From Schlegelella_A sp038234975 (GTDB lineage: Bacteria > Pseudomonadota > Gammaproteobacteria > Burkholderiales > Burkholderiaceae_C), in contig JBBSUK010000008.1 of NCBI GenBank assembly GCA_038234975.1, forward strand, positions 1 to 43,253: DNA of 43,253 bases, in the 5' to 3' direction. Of the stretch, positions 8,632 through 17,983 are shown in pieces. The position numbers were made by a program, and so were the translations under genes. The notes under the pieces were generated by a model that worked only from the letters and a program-made list of their open reading frames with translations, made no database searches and was not told the DNA's origin. Each line of letters begins with the position of its first letter. Within the stretch, counting starts at the first letter, position 1.

Positions 8632-8980
8632 CGGTCAAGCGAACGGGTCGACCCGCGAGCTCGCTCGCCGCGCCGCGCAGCACCGCGAAGAACTCGTCGC
8701 CGGTCCGGCTGTCGAGCCATCGGCCGGCGATGCTGCGAAAGTGGTGGCCGCCCGACGGCGAAGCGAGCCAGAGCTCCTGCAACGGCGGCTGGGTATTGAC
8801 GACGATCGCCCGACCGTCGGGAAAGCTCAGCTCGAGCAGCCCGCCCGTCCGGGCGGCATCGATGTCGACCACGTCCTCCTCGAGCAGCCGATCGACCTCG
8901 GCCTCGACCCGCGCCAGCACGCGCCGCGTGCGCTCGTCGTATTCGGCGTCGCTCAGGGTGTCGGGTGCGGGATCGTCCAT
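8627..8980 (-). CDS. cyaY: Frataxin-like iron donor CyaY
   Basis: Bacterial frataxin (117 aa), an iron-binding regulator of iron-sulfur cluster assembly in the cytoplasm. The first helix is acidic ('SDAEYDERTRRVLARVEAEV' and 'LLEEDVVDID'), followed by the sheet signature 'GGLLELSFPDGRAIVVN', 'QPPLQELWLAS', 'GGHHF' and 'GDEFFAVL', all in the order known from CyaY. The C-terminus is about ten residues longer than E. coli CyaY. ATG at 8980 was chosen because upstream codons in this frame have no homology. It is convergent with mrcA and divergent from lptM-lysA, an arrangement known in betaproteobacteria. Confidence 0.93.
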   Translation of the reverse strand: MDDPAPDTLSDAEYDERTRRVLARVEAEVDRLLEEDVVDIDAARTGGLLELSFPDGRAIVVNTQPPLQELWLASPSGGHHFRSIAGRWLDSRTGDEFFAVLRGAASELAGRPVRLTG

Positions 8981-9009
8981 GGCCGTCGTCGTCGATAGAA
9001 TTCGCGCCC

Positions 9010-9234
9010 ATGCGAGCGCAGAGATCGAGTGTAGTGGTGGTCGAACGCGGCGTTTCGCTCCGCGCCGGCTTGCCGCGTGTGTGGGCCGCAGCGCTGCTCG
9101 CTGCAGCCGCGGGGCTCGCGGGCTGCGGCCAGAAGGGCGCGCTGATGCTGCCGGCCCGTGCCGCGAGTGCCCCACGAGCAGCCGGCCCCGCGTCGGCGCC
9201 GCTCGTCGAGCCGCCACCCGCGGTGCTGCGCTGA
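9010..9234 (+). CDS. lptM: Small LPS-assembly-associated lipoprotein (LptM/YifL type)
   Basis: A 74-aa lipoprotein. The signal ends at 'GLAGCGQKGAL': the lipobox Cys39 followed by GQKG is the hallmark of the YifL/LptM family, which in E. coli helps LptD mature. The rest is a short Ala/Pro-rich tail. The ATG at 9010 gives an unusually long n-region (MRAQRSSVVVVERG); an internal GTG could be the true start, so the 5' end is uncertain. The stop overlaps the lysA start (TGATG), so the two are probably translated together; lptM-lysA linkage is common in proteobacteria. Confidence 0.82.
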   Translation: MRAQRSSVVVVERGVSLRAGLPRVWAAALLAAAAGLAGCGQKGALMLPARAASAPRAAGPASAPLVEPPPAVLR

Positions 9235-10520
9235 TGCTGCCGCCGCTGCTTCCCGGCACCCCGGAGCTGCACTGGCGCGACTCTGCCCTGCACCTCGAAG
9301 GCTGCGCCCTGGTCGACCTCGCGGATCGCTTCGGCACGCCGCTCTATGCGTACTCGCGCGCGGGCATGCTGCGCGCGCTCGACGGCTACCGGCAGGCGCT
9401 CGCCCAGCGCGATCACCTGATCTGCTATGCCGTGAAGGCGAATTCGAACCTCGCCGTGCTGCAGTTCTTCGCCGCACAGGGCTGCGGGTTCGACATCGTC
9501 TCCGGGGGCGAGCTCGATCGGGTCGTCACCGCCGGTGGCGATCCGGCGAAGGTCGTCTTCTCCGGCGTCGGCAAGACGCGCGCCGAGATGGCGCACGCGC
9601 TGCGGATCGGCGTGCATGCCTTCAACGTCGAGAGCGTCGAAGAGCTCGAGCGCCTGTCGGACGTGGCGTGCGCATCGGGCCGCACCGCGAACGTGAGCCT
9701 GCGCGTGAATCCCGACGTCGACGCGCGCACCCACCCGTACATCTCGACTGGGCTGCGCGACAACAAGTTCGGCATTGCCTGGGACGAGAGTCCGGCGGCG
9801 TACCGCCGTGCCGCGGGCCTGCCTGGACTGAAGATCGTCGGCATCGACTGCCACATCGGCTCGCAGATCACGCTCGTCGAGCCTTACCTCGAAGCGCTCG
9901 ACCGCGTCCTCGATCTGGTCGAGGCGCTCGAGCGCCTCGACATCGCCATCGCCCACCTCGATGTCGGCGGCGGCCTGGGCATCGCCTACGCCGACGACGC
10001 GCCGCCCTCCCCCGCCGAGTTCGTCGCGAGCCTGCTCGCCCGCATCGATGCACGAGGCCACGGCCATCGGCGCCTGCTGCTCGAGCCCGGGCGCTCGCTC
10101 GTCGGCAACGCCGGCGTCCTCGTCTCGGAGGTGCTCTACGTCAAGCACGGCGAGACGAAGACCTTCTGCATCGTCGACGCGGCGATGAACGACCTGGTGC
10201 GCCCGGCGATGTACGACGCCTGGATGCGGATCGTCGAATGCCGCATCGACCCCGCCACGCCGCCACGCACCGTCGACGTCGTCGGCCCGGTCTGCGAGTC
10301 GGGCGACTGGCTCGGCCGCGACCGGTTCCTCGCCGTTGCTGCCGGCGACCGCGTCGCCGTCCTCTCGGCCGGCGCCTACGCGATGTGCATGGCAAGCAAC
10401 TACAACAGCCGCGGCCGGGCGGCCGAGGTCTGGATCGACGGGGCGACGGCGACGCTGATCCGCGAGCGCGAGACGTCGGCCGACGTCATGCGCGGCGAGC
10501 GGCTCCTGACGTCGCGCTGA
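9234..10520 (+). CDS. lysA: Diaminopimelate decarboxylase
   Basis: PLP enzyme (428 aa) converting meso-diaminopimelate to L-lysine, the last step of lysine synthesis. It is a fold-type III alanine-racemase-like barrel with the PLP lysine Lys68 in 'CYAVKANSNL'. Further motifs are 'GFDIVSGGEL', 'VSLRVNPDVD', 'GIDCHIGSQI', 'LDVGGGLGI', 'LLEPGRSLVGNAG' and the C-terminal dimer/active-site element 'GPVCESGDWL'. The ATG at 9234 shares its A with the lptM stop. The gene ends six bases before dppF on the other strand. Confidence 0.97.
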   Translation: MLPPLLPGTPELHWRDSALHLEGCALVDLADRFGTPLYAYSRAGMLRALDGYRQALAQRDHLICYAVKANSNLAVLQFFAAQGCGFDIVSGGELDRVVTAGGDPAKVVFSGVGKTRAEMAHALRIGVHAFNVESVEELERLSDVACASGRTANVSLRVNPDVDARTHPYISTGLRDNKFGIAWDESPAAYRRAAGLPGLKIVGIDCHIGSQITLVEPYLEALDRVLDLVEALERLDIAIAHLDVGGGLGIAYADDAPPSPAEFVASLLARIDARGHGHRRLLLEPGRSLVGNAGVLVSEVLYVKHGETKTFCIVDAAMNDLVRPAMYDAWMRIVECRIDPATPPRTVDVVGPVCESGDWLGRDRFLAVAAGDRVAVLSAGAYAMCMASNYNSRGRAAEVWIDGATATLIRERETSADVMRGERLLTSR

Positions 10521-10526
10521 GGCGGA

Positions 10527-11530
10527 TCAGATCCGGCCTTCCTCCACGGCGTGACACGCGACGCGGGTTGGCCCGCTCGGCAACAGGCGCGGGCGTTCGG
10601 CGCGACACCGCTCGTTGGCATGCGGGCAGCGCGGGTTGAAGGCGCAGCCGCTGGGCGGGTCGAGCGGGTTGGGCACTTCGCCCTTGACCGGCGTGCGCGA
10701 CCGCCCGCTCATGTGGATGTCGGGGATCGCGTCGAGCAGCATCCGCGTGTAGGGATGGCGCGGCGCGCCGAAGATCGACGCCTTCGCCGCGATCTCGACG
10801 ATGCGGCCGAGGTACATCACGCCGACCGTGTCGCTCACGTGGCGCACCACGGCGAGGTTGTGCGAGATGAAGAGATACGTCAGGCCCTGGCGGCGCTGCA
10901 GCTCCTTCATGATGTTGAGCACCTGCGCCTGCACCGAGACATCGAGCGCCGAGGTCGGCTCGTCGCAGACGAGGAACTCCGGCTCAGTCGCCAGCGCCCG
11001 GGCGATCGAGATGCGCTGGCGCTGGCCGCCGGAGAACTGGTGCGGGAACTTCTGTGCGTCGGCCGCAGCAAGGCCGACCGAGCGCAGGAGCCCGGCGACG
11101 CGATCGGCGATTCCGTCGGCCGGATGGCCGTGCTCGCGCAACGGTTCGGCGACGATGTCGGCGACTTTCCAGCGTGGGTTCAGGCTGGCATACGGATCCT
11201 GGAAGATCATCTGCATGCGACGGCGGATCGCCGTCGTCCGGCTCGCCGGCACGCTCAGGTCGACGCCTTCGAAGGCGATTCGGCCGTGCGTCGGCGCGTA
11301 CAGCCCGACGAGCAGCCGCGCCACCGTGCTCTTGCCGCACCCCGACTCGCCGACGAGCGCGAGCGTCGTGCCGCGGGCAATCGTGAAGGTCACGTCGTCG
11401 ACGGCGTGCACGAACTGCCGCGCCTTGCGCTCGACGACGCGATTGAGCCACGGCGCCGAGACGTCGAAGGTCTTCGACAGGCCCTCGACCGACACCAGCG
11501 GCGCCGCGAGATCGGCGAGCGGCAGCGCGC

Positions 11531-11534
<4 letters not shown>
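10527..11534 (-). CDS. dppF: Di/oligopeptide ABC transporter ATP-binding protein (DppF/OppF)
   Basis: Second ATPase (335 aa) of a peptide importer. Walker A 'GESGCGKST', Q-loop 'QDPYASLNP', signature 'FSGGQRQRISIARAL', Walker B 'FLVCDEPTSALDVS' and the switch His ('FISHNLAVV') are all present. The C-terminus carries the oligopeptide extension with cysteines ('GCAFNPRCPHANERC'), which in relatives holds an iron-sulfur cluster. The ATG at 11534 forms an ATGA overlap with the dppD stop. It is the last gene of the six-gene minus-strand transport operon. Confidence 0.93.
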
Positions 11535-12514
<980 letters not shown>

Positions 12515-12519
12515 CGCGG

Positions 12520-12921
12520 TCAGGATGTTCGCGGCGGCGTGCAACCGCTCACCGCTTCCTGATGGTCGACACGTACCGTGAAGTCGTTGGCGAGGGTGTT
12601 GGTCTTCACCGCCACCAGGTAGTAGCGGGTGCAAGCCGCCACCGCAAGGTCGATGGTGCGCGTCTCGCCGACGCCGCCGGTGCCGCCGGGCGGCCCCTGC
12701 ACGGTGACCTGGCGAACGCCCGGGTCGACCAGCGCCGGCCTGAAGGCGTTGTCCTGGCCGTCGACCCGCACGATCGAGACCGAGTAGGTGTCGATGGGCG
12801 CGCGGTACCAGCGCGTGCCGTAGAGCTGCGAGTAGTGGTAGTCGGTGCTCGCGCAGGCCGACAGGACGGCGACGGTGCCGACGGTGGCCACGCCGAGCGC
12901 CGCAAATGCGATGCGGTTCAT
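12520..12921 (-). CDS. Small lipoprotein of unknown function inside the peptide-transport operon
   Basis: Not recognised. The 133-aa product has a signal peptide ending in a lipobox (VLSAC, Cys about 26), then 'ASTDYHYSQLYGTRWYRAP' and a beta-rich body ('TYSVSIVRVDGQ', 'RTIDLAVAACTRYYLVAVK', 'DFTVRVDHQE') with three more cysteines (ACT, SGC and the lipobox one). A good ribosome site (GAAGGAG, about 7 bases) precedes the ATG at 12921. It lies between the permease gene dppC and the ATPase gene dppD, 35 and 5 bases away, so it is surely on the transporter transcript. Its alternating strand pattern resembles small periplasmic or outer-membrane proteins. A role with the importer is inferred from position only. 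Confidence 0.8.
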   Translation of the reverse strand: MNRIAFAALGVATVGTVAVLSACASTDYHYSQLYGTRWYRAPIDTYSVSIVRVDGQDNAFRPALVDPGVRQVTVQGPPGGTGGVGETRTIDLAVAACTRYYLVAVKTNTLANDFTVRVDHQEAVSGCTPPRTS

Positions 12922-12956
12922 GGTGCGCTCCTTCGAGTTGCGAGGCGGCGGCCGGG

Positions 12957-13964
12957 TCAGCGCAGCCGCGGGTTCAACGCATCGCGCAGCCAGTCGCCGA
13001 ACAGGTTGATGCTGAGCGCGATGAGCACCAGCATCGTGCCGGGAAATATCACGAGCCACCAGGCGCCGCTGAAGAGCTGCTTGTTGCCCTCGTTGATGAA
13101 GGTGCCGAGCGAAGGCGACGTGGGCGACACGCCGACGCCGAGGAACGACAGCGTCGCCTCCGCGAGGATCGCCGTGGCGACCTGGATCGTCGCCAGCACC
13201 AGCACCGGCCCCATCACGTTGGGCAGCACGTGCTTGCCCATGATGCGAACCGGCGACACGCCGACGACGCGCGCCGCCTGCACGTATTCCTTGTTGCGCT
13301 CGACCATGGTCGACCCGCGCACCGAACGCGCGTACTGCACCCAACCCGGCAGGGCGATGGCGATGATCAGCACGCCGAACGCGAGCCGATCCTGGGCGCC
13401 GGGGAAGAGGGCATGGCCGACGCCGGCGATCAACAGGGCGATGAGGATCGACGGGAACGACAGCATGACGTCGCAGACACGCATGATGAGCGCGTCGATG
13501 CGACCGCCAGCGTATCCCGAGAGCAGGCCGAGCGCGACGCCGGTCACGAGCGACACCAGCACCGATGCGGCGCCGACGAAGAGCGAGATGCGGGCGCCGT
13601 ACATCAACGCCGAGAGGACGTCGCGACCCTGCTCGTCGGTGCCGAGCAGGTAGCGGACGGTGCCGCCGGCCATCCACGACGGCGGCAGCATCGAGTCGGA
13701 GAGCTCGAGCGTGGCGAGATCGGTCGGGTTGTGCGGCGCCAGCCACGGTGCGAAGAACGCGGCGACGATGCAGGCCACGGCGATCGCCGCCGACACGATC
13801 GCCACCGGAGAGGTGCGAAACGAATGCCAGAAGTCGCCGGCGAGAAAGCGCCGCCAGCGGCCGGGTGCCGCCGGCGGCGGAAGGTCACGTCGCGGCGCCG
13901 CGTCCGAAGCGGTGGGGGGGCGCAGCGCGCCCGCTCCGCCTACTTCGATTTGACCGTCATCCAC
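12957..13964 (-). CDS. dppC: Di/oligopeptide ABC transporter permease (DppC)
   Basis: Inner-membrane channel subunit (335 aa) with six predicted helices. A long Pro-rich cytoplasmic leader precedes 'WHSFRTSPVAIVSAA'; 'YLLGTDEQGRDVLSALMYG' and the EAA coupling loop 'EYVQAARVVGVSPVRIMGKHVLPN' identify the DppC/OppC family. The ATG at 13964 lies 25 bases inside the end of the binding-protein gene; this gives an N-terminus of about 50 residues before the first helix, longer than in E. coli DppC, so a later start cannot be excluded. Confidence 0.92.
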   Translation of the reverse strand: MDDGQIEVGGAGALRPPTASDAAPRRDLPPPAAPGRWRRFLAGDFWHSFRTSPVAIVSAAIAVACIVAAFFAPWLAPHNPTDLATLELSDSMLPPSWMAGGTVRYLLGTDEQGRDVLSALMYGARISLFVGAASVLVSLVTGVALGLLSGYAGGRIDALIMRVCDVMLSFPSILIALLIAGVGHALFPGAQDRLAFGVLIIAIALPGWVQYARSVRGSTMVERNKEYVQAARVVGVSPVRIMGKHVLPNVMGPVLVLATIQVATAILAEATLSFLGVGVSPTSPSLGTFINEGNKQLFSGAWWLVIFPGTMLVLIALSINLFGDWLRDALNPRLR

Positions 13965-15520
13965 TTGAAGACCATGTAGTTGTTCGGCAGCTGCGTCAGC
14001 GACACCTTGTTGCTGTAGCCCCAGGCCAGCGCCTGCTGGTGCAGCGGGATATGGCCCATGTCGTCCTGGTGGATCTTGAAGGCCTCACGGATCATCTCGT
14101 TGCGCTTGGCCTGGTCGGTCTCCGACTGGATCTTGTGCGTCAGGTCGTCGAGCTTGGGGTTGCTGTAGGCGCCGAGGTTGAACTGGCCCTGGCCCTTGTC
14201 GTTGGGCGTCGACATGATCGAGACGAGCACGTCGTGCGAATCGACGGTGCTGGGGGTCCAGCCGAGCAGGTAGAAACTCGTGTCGCGGCGCAGGATTTTC
14301 GGAAAGTAGCTGACCTTGGTCTCGGCCTGAAGGTTGATCTTGACGCCGATGCGGGCCAGGTTCGCCGCCACCGCCTGGCAGATCGCCGAGTCGTTGACAT
14401 AGCGGTCGTTCGGGCAGTTCATCGTCACCTCGAAGCCGCTGGGGTAGCCGGCTTCGGCGAGCAGCTTCTTGGCCGCTTCGGTGTCGTACGCCGGCCGCTT
14501 GTTCATGTCGGGCTGGAAGCCGCGCACCGCCGCGCCGACCATCTCGTACGTCGGCAACGCCGCGCCGCGCATCACGCGACTCTTGATCGTCTCCTCGTCG
14601 ATCGCGAGGAAGAAGGCCCGGCGCACCCGAACGTCCTTGAAGGGGTTCTTGCCCTTGACGCTGGAGAACAGCAGTTCGTCGCGCTTCTGGTCCATGCCGA
14701 GAAAGATCGTCCGCAGCTCGGGGCCCTGTGCGACGGTGAAGCCGCCCGAGGACTTGATGCGCTCGACGTCCTGAAGCGGCACCGGCTCCATCACGTCGGT
14801 CTCGCCCGACAGCAGCGCGGCGACGCGGGTGGCGTCGTTGCCGATCGGCGTGAAGACGATCTCGTCGACGTTGCTGTCGACCTTGCCCCAGTAGTTGAAG
14901 TTGCGCACGATCACCGTGCGGACCGACGGCTGGCGCTCGCGCAGTCGCCACGGGCCGGTGCCGTTGGCCTTGAAGCTGGCCGTGTTCTCGATGCCCTTGC
15001 GGCGGTCGACGGGCTTCTCCGCCTTGTTCTCCTCGCACCACTTCTTGCTCATGATGACGAGCGTGGTGAGGGTGTCGGGCAGGATGGGGTACGGCGTGCT
15101 CGTCTCGATGTCGACCGCGTAGTCGCCGACCTTGCGCACCTCCTTGATCGGATTGGTGACGCCCTTCATGTCGGAGCCGTCGCCAGCGGCACGCTTGAAC
15201 GTGAAGATGACGTCGTCGGCCGTGAAAGGTGTTCCGTCGTGGAATTTCACGCCTTGGCGCAGCTCGAACCGCCACACCGTCGGGCTCGTCTGCTGCCACT
15301 TGGTGGCCAGCGCCGGGACGATGGCCATCTTCTTGTCGCGCTCGACCAGCGGCTCGTAGACGTTGCCGGTGAAGCTCAGCTGCAGGCTCTCGTTGAGCGA
15401 GTGCGGATCCATCGACTGCACGTCGCCCTGGTTGGACACGCGCAGGGTCAGGGCGTCGGCCGAGGCGCCGGCGAGCGAGAGCGCCGCGACGAGGAGGATG
15501 GGGGCGAACCGTTGGGTCAT
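13940..15520 (-). CDS. dppA: Periplasmic peptide-binding protein of the ABC importer (SBP family 5)
   Basis: Solute-binding protein (526 aa) that delivers peptides to DppBCDF. A Sec signal (1 to about 23, 'LSLAGASADA') precedes the mature domain. Family-5 signatures are 'SMDPHSLNESLQ', 'YEPLVERD', 'ALATKWQQTSPTVWRFELRQGVKFHDGTP' (split over the known motif), 'NPFKDVRVRRAFFLAID' and 'AAKKLLAEAGYPSG'. There is no lipobox. It sits between dppB and dppC, an unusual slot for the binding protein, which usually comes first. Whether the substrate is a dipeptide, a longer peptide or another compound cannot be told from sequence; the symbol is by analogy. Confidence 0.88.
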   Translation of the reverse strand: MTQRFAPILLVAALSLAGASADALTLRVSNQGDVQSMDPHSLNESLQLSFTGNVYEPLVERDKKMAIVPALATKWQQTSPTVWRFELRQGVKFHDGTPFTADDVIFTFKRAAGDGSDMKGVTNPIKEVRKVGDYAVDIETSTPYPILPDTLTTLVIMSKKWCEENKAEKPVDRRKGIENTASFKANGTGPWRLRERQPSVRTVIVRNFNYWGKVDSNVDEIVFTPIGNDATRVAALLSGETDVMEPVPLQDVERIKSSGGFTVAQGPELRTIFLGMDQKRDELLFSSVKGKNPFKDVRVRRAFFLAIDEETIKSRVMRGAALPTYEMVGAAVRGFQPDMNKRPAYDTEAAKKLLAEAGYPSGFEVTMNCPNDRYVNDSAICQAVAANLARIGVKINLQAETKVSYFPKILRRDTSFYLLGWTPSTVDSHDVLVSIMSTPNDKGQGQFNLGAYSNPKLDDLTHKIQSETDQAKRNEMIREAFKIHQDDMGHIPLHQQALAWGYSNKVSLTQLPNNYMVFKWMTVKSK

Positions 15521-15571
15521 GTCGGGCTTTCGTTTCTGGATCGAAGGAGGGATGAGAGATCGAGAAAGGCG

Positions 15572-16555
15572 CTAGTGTCCGCCAGCCGGCTTCTCGACGC
15601 GCAGGCGCGGGTCGACGGCGAAATACAGCAGGTCGACGACCAGGTTGATCACGACGAAGATCAGCGCGATCAGGCACAGGTAGGCCGCCATCACGGGAAT
15701 GTCGGCGAAGGTCACCGCCTGGATGAACAGCAGGCCCATGCCGGGCCACTGGAACACCGTCTCGGTGATGATGGCGAAGGCGATCAGCGAGCCGAGCTGG
15801 AGCCCCGTGATCGTGATGACCGGAACGAGCGTGTTCTTCAGCGCATGGCCGAAGTACACCGAGCGGTTCGGCAGGCCGCGGGCGCGCGCGAACTTGATGT
15901 AGTCGGCGCGCAGCACCTCGAGCATTTCCGAGCGGACGAGCCGCATGATGAGCGCGAGCTGGAAGATGGCGAGCGTGATCGCCGGCAGGATCACGTGCTT
16001 CCAGCCGTCGACCGTCGCCAGACCGGTCGTCCATGCACCGAGCGCCATGGTCTCGCCACGCCCGAAGCTCGGCAGCCACTTGAGCTGCACGGCGAAGAAG
16101 AGGATCAGCAGGATGCCGATGAGAAAGGTCGGCAGCGACACGCCGACGAGCGAGAGCGTCATCATCGCCTGAGACAGGAACGTGCCGCGCCGCAACGCCG
16201 AGTAGACGCCCATCGGGATGCCGACGACGAGCGCGATCAGCGCCGCCAGGATGGAGAGCTCGAGCGTCGCCGGAAGCCGCTCGGCGATCAGCGACGAGAC
16301 CTTGCGCCCCTGACGCAGGCTCAGCCCGAACTCGCCCCGGGCCGCATTGCCGACGAAGCGCGCGAACTGCACCGGAAAAGGCTGATTGAGCCCGAGATCG
16401 TCGCGCAGCTGCTCGCGCTGCTGCGGCGTCGCATCCTGGCCGAGGATGTTGGTCACCGGGTCGCCGACGTACTGAAACAGCATGAAGGCGATGAAGGCGA
16501 CCGTCAGCATGACGAGCGCGGCCTGCACGAGGCGACGGAGAACGAAGGCAAGCAT
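15572..16555 (-). CDS. dppB: Di/oligopeptide ABC transporter permease (DppB)
   Basis: Inner-membrane channel subunit (327 aa). The N-terminus 'MLAFVLRRLVQAALVMLTVAF' is the typical first helix of DppB/OppB, followed by the periplasmic loop 'LGQDATPQQREQLRDDLGLN'. The coupling loop is 'DYIKFARARGLPNRSVYFGHALKNT' and the C-terminus 'LYFAVDPRLRVEKP' is conserved. It is the first gene of the operon; the next gene follows after 51 bases. The leader just before the ATG at 16555 is pyrimidine-rich and shows no Shine-Dalgarno sequence. Confidence 0.93.
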   Translation of the reverse strand: MLAFVLRRLVQAALVMLTVAFIAFMLFQYVGDPVTNILGQDATPQQREQLRDDLGLNQPFPVQFARFVGNAARGEFGLSLRQGRKVSSLIAERLPATLELSILAALIALVVGIPMGVYSALRRGTFLSQAMMTLSLVGVSLPTFLIGILLILFFAVQLKWLPSFGRGETMALGAWTTGLATVDGWKHVILPAITLAIFQLALIMRLVRSEMLEVLRADYIKFARARGLPNRSVYFGHALKNTLVPVITITGLQLGSLIAFAIITETVFQWPGMGLLFIQAVTFADIPVMAAYLCLIALIFVVINLVVDLLYFAVDPRLRVEKPAGGH

Positions 16556-16579
16556 GGGAAAGGAGGAGAAGAGCGAGCG

Positions 16580-16608
16580 ATGACAGCAAAACGCGGGTCA
16601 CGCGTCAA
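16580..16608 (-). promoter_or_regulatory. Probable sigma-70 promoter of the dpp operon
   Basis: On the minus strand TTGACG (16608-16603) and TGTCAT (16585-16580) are separated by 17 bases, a good match at -35 and a fair one at -10. Transcription would start near 16573, about 17 bases before the dppB ATG. The leader would read CTCTTCTCCTCC, with no ribosome-binding sequence. Confidence 0.5.
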
Positions 16609-16663
16609 AACGGATTTGCCCTCATGGCGCGTCGCGAGCGGGTCGGTGCGGCATTCGGGAACG

Positions 16664-16687
16664 AAAAAGCCGCCCGAAGGCGGCTTT
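16664..16687 (-). terminator. Rho-independent terminator of the porin gene
   Basis: Reading the minus strand, AAAGCCGCC and GGCGGCTTT form a 9-base stem closed by a TTCG tetraloop (C-UUCG-G, an extra-stable loop), followed by a run of five T. It lies 34 bases after the porin stop and separates the porin from the dpp operon downstream. Confidence 0.9.
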
Positions 16688-16720
16688 GAAATCCGCAAGC
16701 TCGCTTGCGCGAGCCGCCGA

Positions 16721-17767
16721 TCAGAAGAAGTGACGAACGCCGAGCTCGAAGCCCTTCGACTTGCCACCCGGCTCGTTGGCGTAGCCGCCGGGGATCGCCA
16801 GCGTGGTGTTGTCGCGGTTGTTGAGGTACGACGCGGTGCCGTACATCGCCGTGCGCTTCGACAGGTTGTACTGGTAGGTCGCCTTGAGCTGGTAGACCTT
16901 CGTCTTGCTGCCGCCGTCCGGGTCGAAGCTGTCGTAGTCGCCGCCGACGTGGATCTCGCTCTGGCCGAAAGGAATGACCGCGCTGATCGAGCCGAGGTTT
17001 TCCTTGGCGCGCTCGAGCTTGACGTGGTTGTAGTAGCCCAGCAGCTTGAGGAAACCGAAGTCCCACGAACCGCCGACGTTGTAGGTGTTGACCTTGTCTT
17101 CACCGATGATGCCAGGCGCACTGGCAGCACCGAAGCGGACCTGCGACGCGGCGACCGCGATGTTGAACGGGCCGGCACCGAAGCCGAAGCGACCGCCGAT
17201 GTAGCGGCCCGGCTTGTCGCCGGTGGTCGCCGAAGCGGTGGTCGCGACGGTCTTCTCGGCCGCCGACACCATCAGCTGGCCATAGAAGCCGCCGAGGTTG
17301 GAAGGCAGGAAGTAGCCGATCGAGTTGTCGGAACGGACGTGCGTGTAGCGCGCCACGTTCAGCGACGAGCCGAGGCCGTTGGTGCCGAACGCGTCGAAAA
17401 TCGTTTCGTTCCAGAACGTCGGAACGTAATCGCGACCGAGGCGGAGTTCGCCGGCGCCGCTGAAGAGGCTGACCGTGGCACGACGGCCGAAGAACTTGCC
17501 GCCGACGTTGCCGGAGTCGATCGGAGCCAGGTCGGCCAGCAGGTTGAAGCCTGCCTTCAGGCCGCCGCCGAGGTCTTCGACGCCGCGAAAGCCCAACTGG
17601 CTGCTGTTGATGCCGTTGGTCGCAAGCGACAGACGACGCGAAGCGCCGTCGTTCTTGACAAAGCGGCCGGCCATGTCGACCGTGCCATACAGGGTGACCG
17701 ACGACTGCGCCGACGCGGCGCTGGCAAAGGCACCCAGAACCGCGAGAGCGAGCAGAGATTTTTTCAT
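16721..17767 (-). CDS. Gram-negative porin (Burkholderia-type trimeric general porin)
   Basis: Outer-membrane porin of 348 aa. The signal peptide ends 'ASAASAQ', and the mature protein begins 'SSVTLYGTVDMAGRF', the signature of the Burkholderiales/Neisseriales porin family. Beta-strand segments with 'SQLGFRGVEDLGGGLKAGF', 'RRATVSLFSGAGELRLGRDY' and the terminal aromatic 'LGVRHFF' (C-terminal Phe needed for BAM insertion) are present. AGGAGA lies ten bases before the ATG at 17767. It is a single-gene unit with its own terminator. Ion preference and regulation are not visible in the sequence; no confident promoter was found. Confidence 0.95.
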   Translation of the reverse strand: MKKSLLALAVLGAFASAASAQSSVTLYGTVDMAGRFVKNDGASRRLSLATNGINSSQLGFRGVEDLGGGLKAGFNLLADLAPIDSGNVGGKFFGRRATVSLFSGAGELRLGRDYVPTFWNETIFDAFGTNGLGSSLNVARYTHVRSDNSIGYFLPSNLGGFYGQLMVSAAEKTVATTASATTGDKPGRYIGGRFGFGAGPFNIAVAASQVRFGAASAPGIIGEDKVNTYNVGGSWDFGFLKLLGYYNHVKLERAKENLGSISAVIPFGQSEIHVGGDYDSFDPDGGSKTKVYQLKATYQYNLSKRTAMYGTASYLNNRDNTTLAIPGGYANEPGGKSKGFELGVRHFF

Positions 17768-17904
17768 TGCGACTATCTCCTAGGTTTGAACAAGAGGTCC
17801 CGATCACCAATAACTCGCGCTGGAGCAAGATCAGGCACAACCCCCTTTGCGGAAGTTGCGTGTATTGCACCAGAGGCACCCGGGCCTGCAAAGCCTTGCC
17901 GAGC

Positions 17905-17939
17905 AAAAAAAGGCCTCTTGTTGTCTCGACACAACGAGG
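17905..17939 (-). terminator. Rho-independent terminator reading out of the osmC/antisense-coq7 strand
   Basis: On the minus strand a stem is formed by CCTC-GTTGT (17939-17931) and ACAAC-aa-GAGG (17924-17914) around a 6-base loop, followed by CC and seven T (17911-17905). The only minus-strand gene upstream is the OsmC-family gene, whose stop is at 18616 with all of coq7 in between. It may end a long OsmC mRNA or an antisense RNA, and shields the porin promoter from read-through. Confidence 0.6.
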
Positions 17940-17983
17940 TTGCAACCGAACGCTCGGGCGTCGGAGGGCTATCCTTTCCGACC

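Noticed and set aside
13565..17983. Very long plus-strand open frame joined to coq7
   Set aside because: It is antisense to dppC, the binding protein, dppB and the porin, has Arg/His/Asp-rich composition typical of the opposite strand of GC-rich genes, and shows no family motif before the coq7 ATG.
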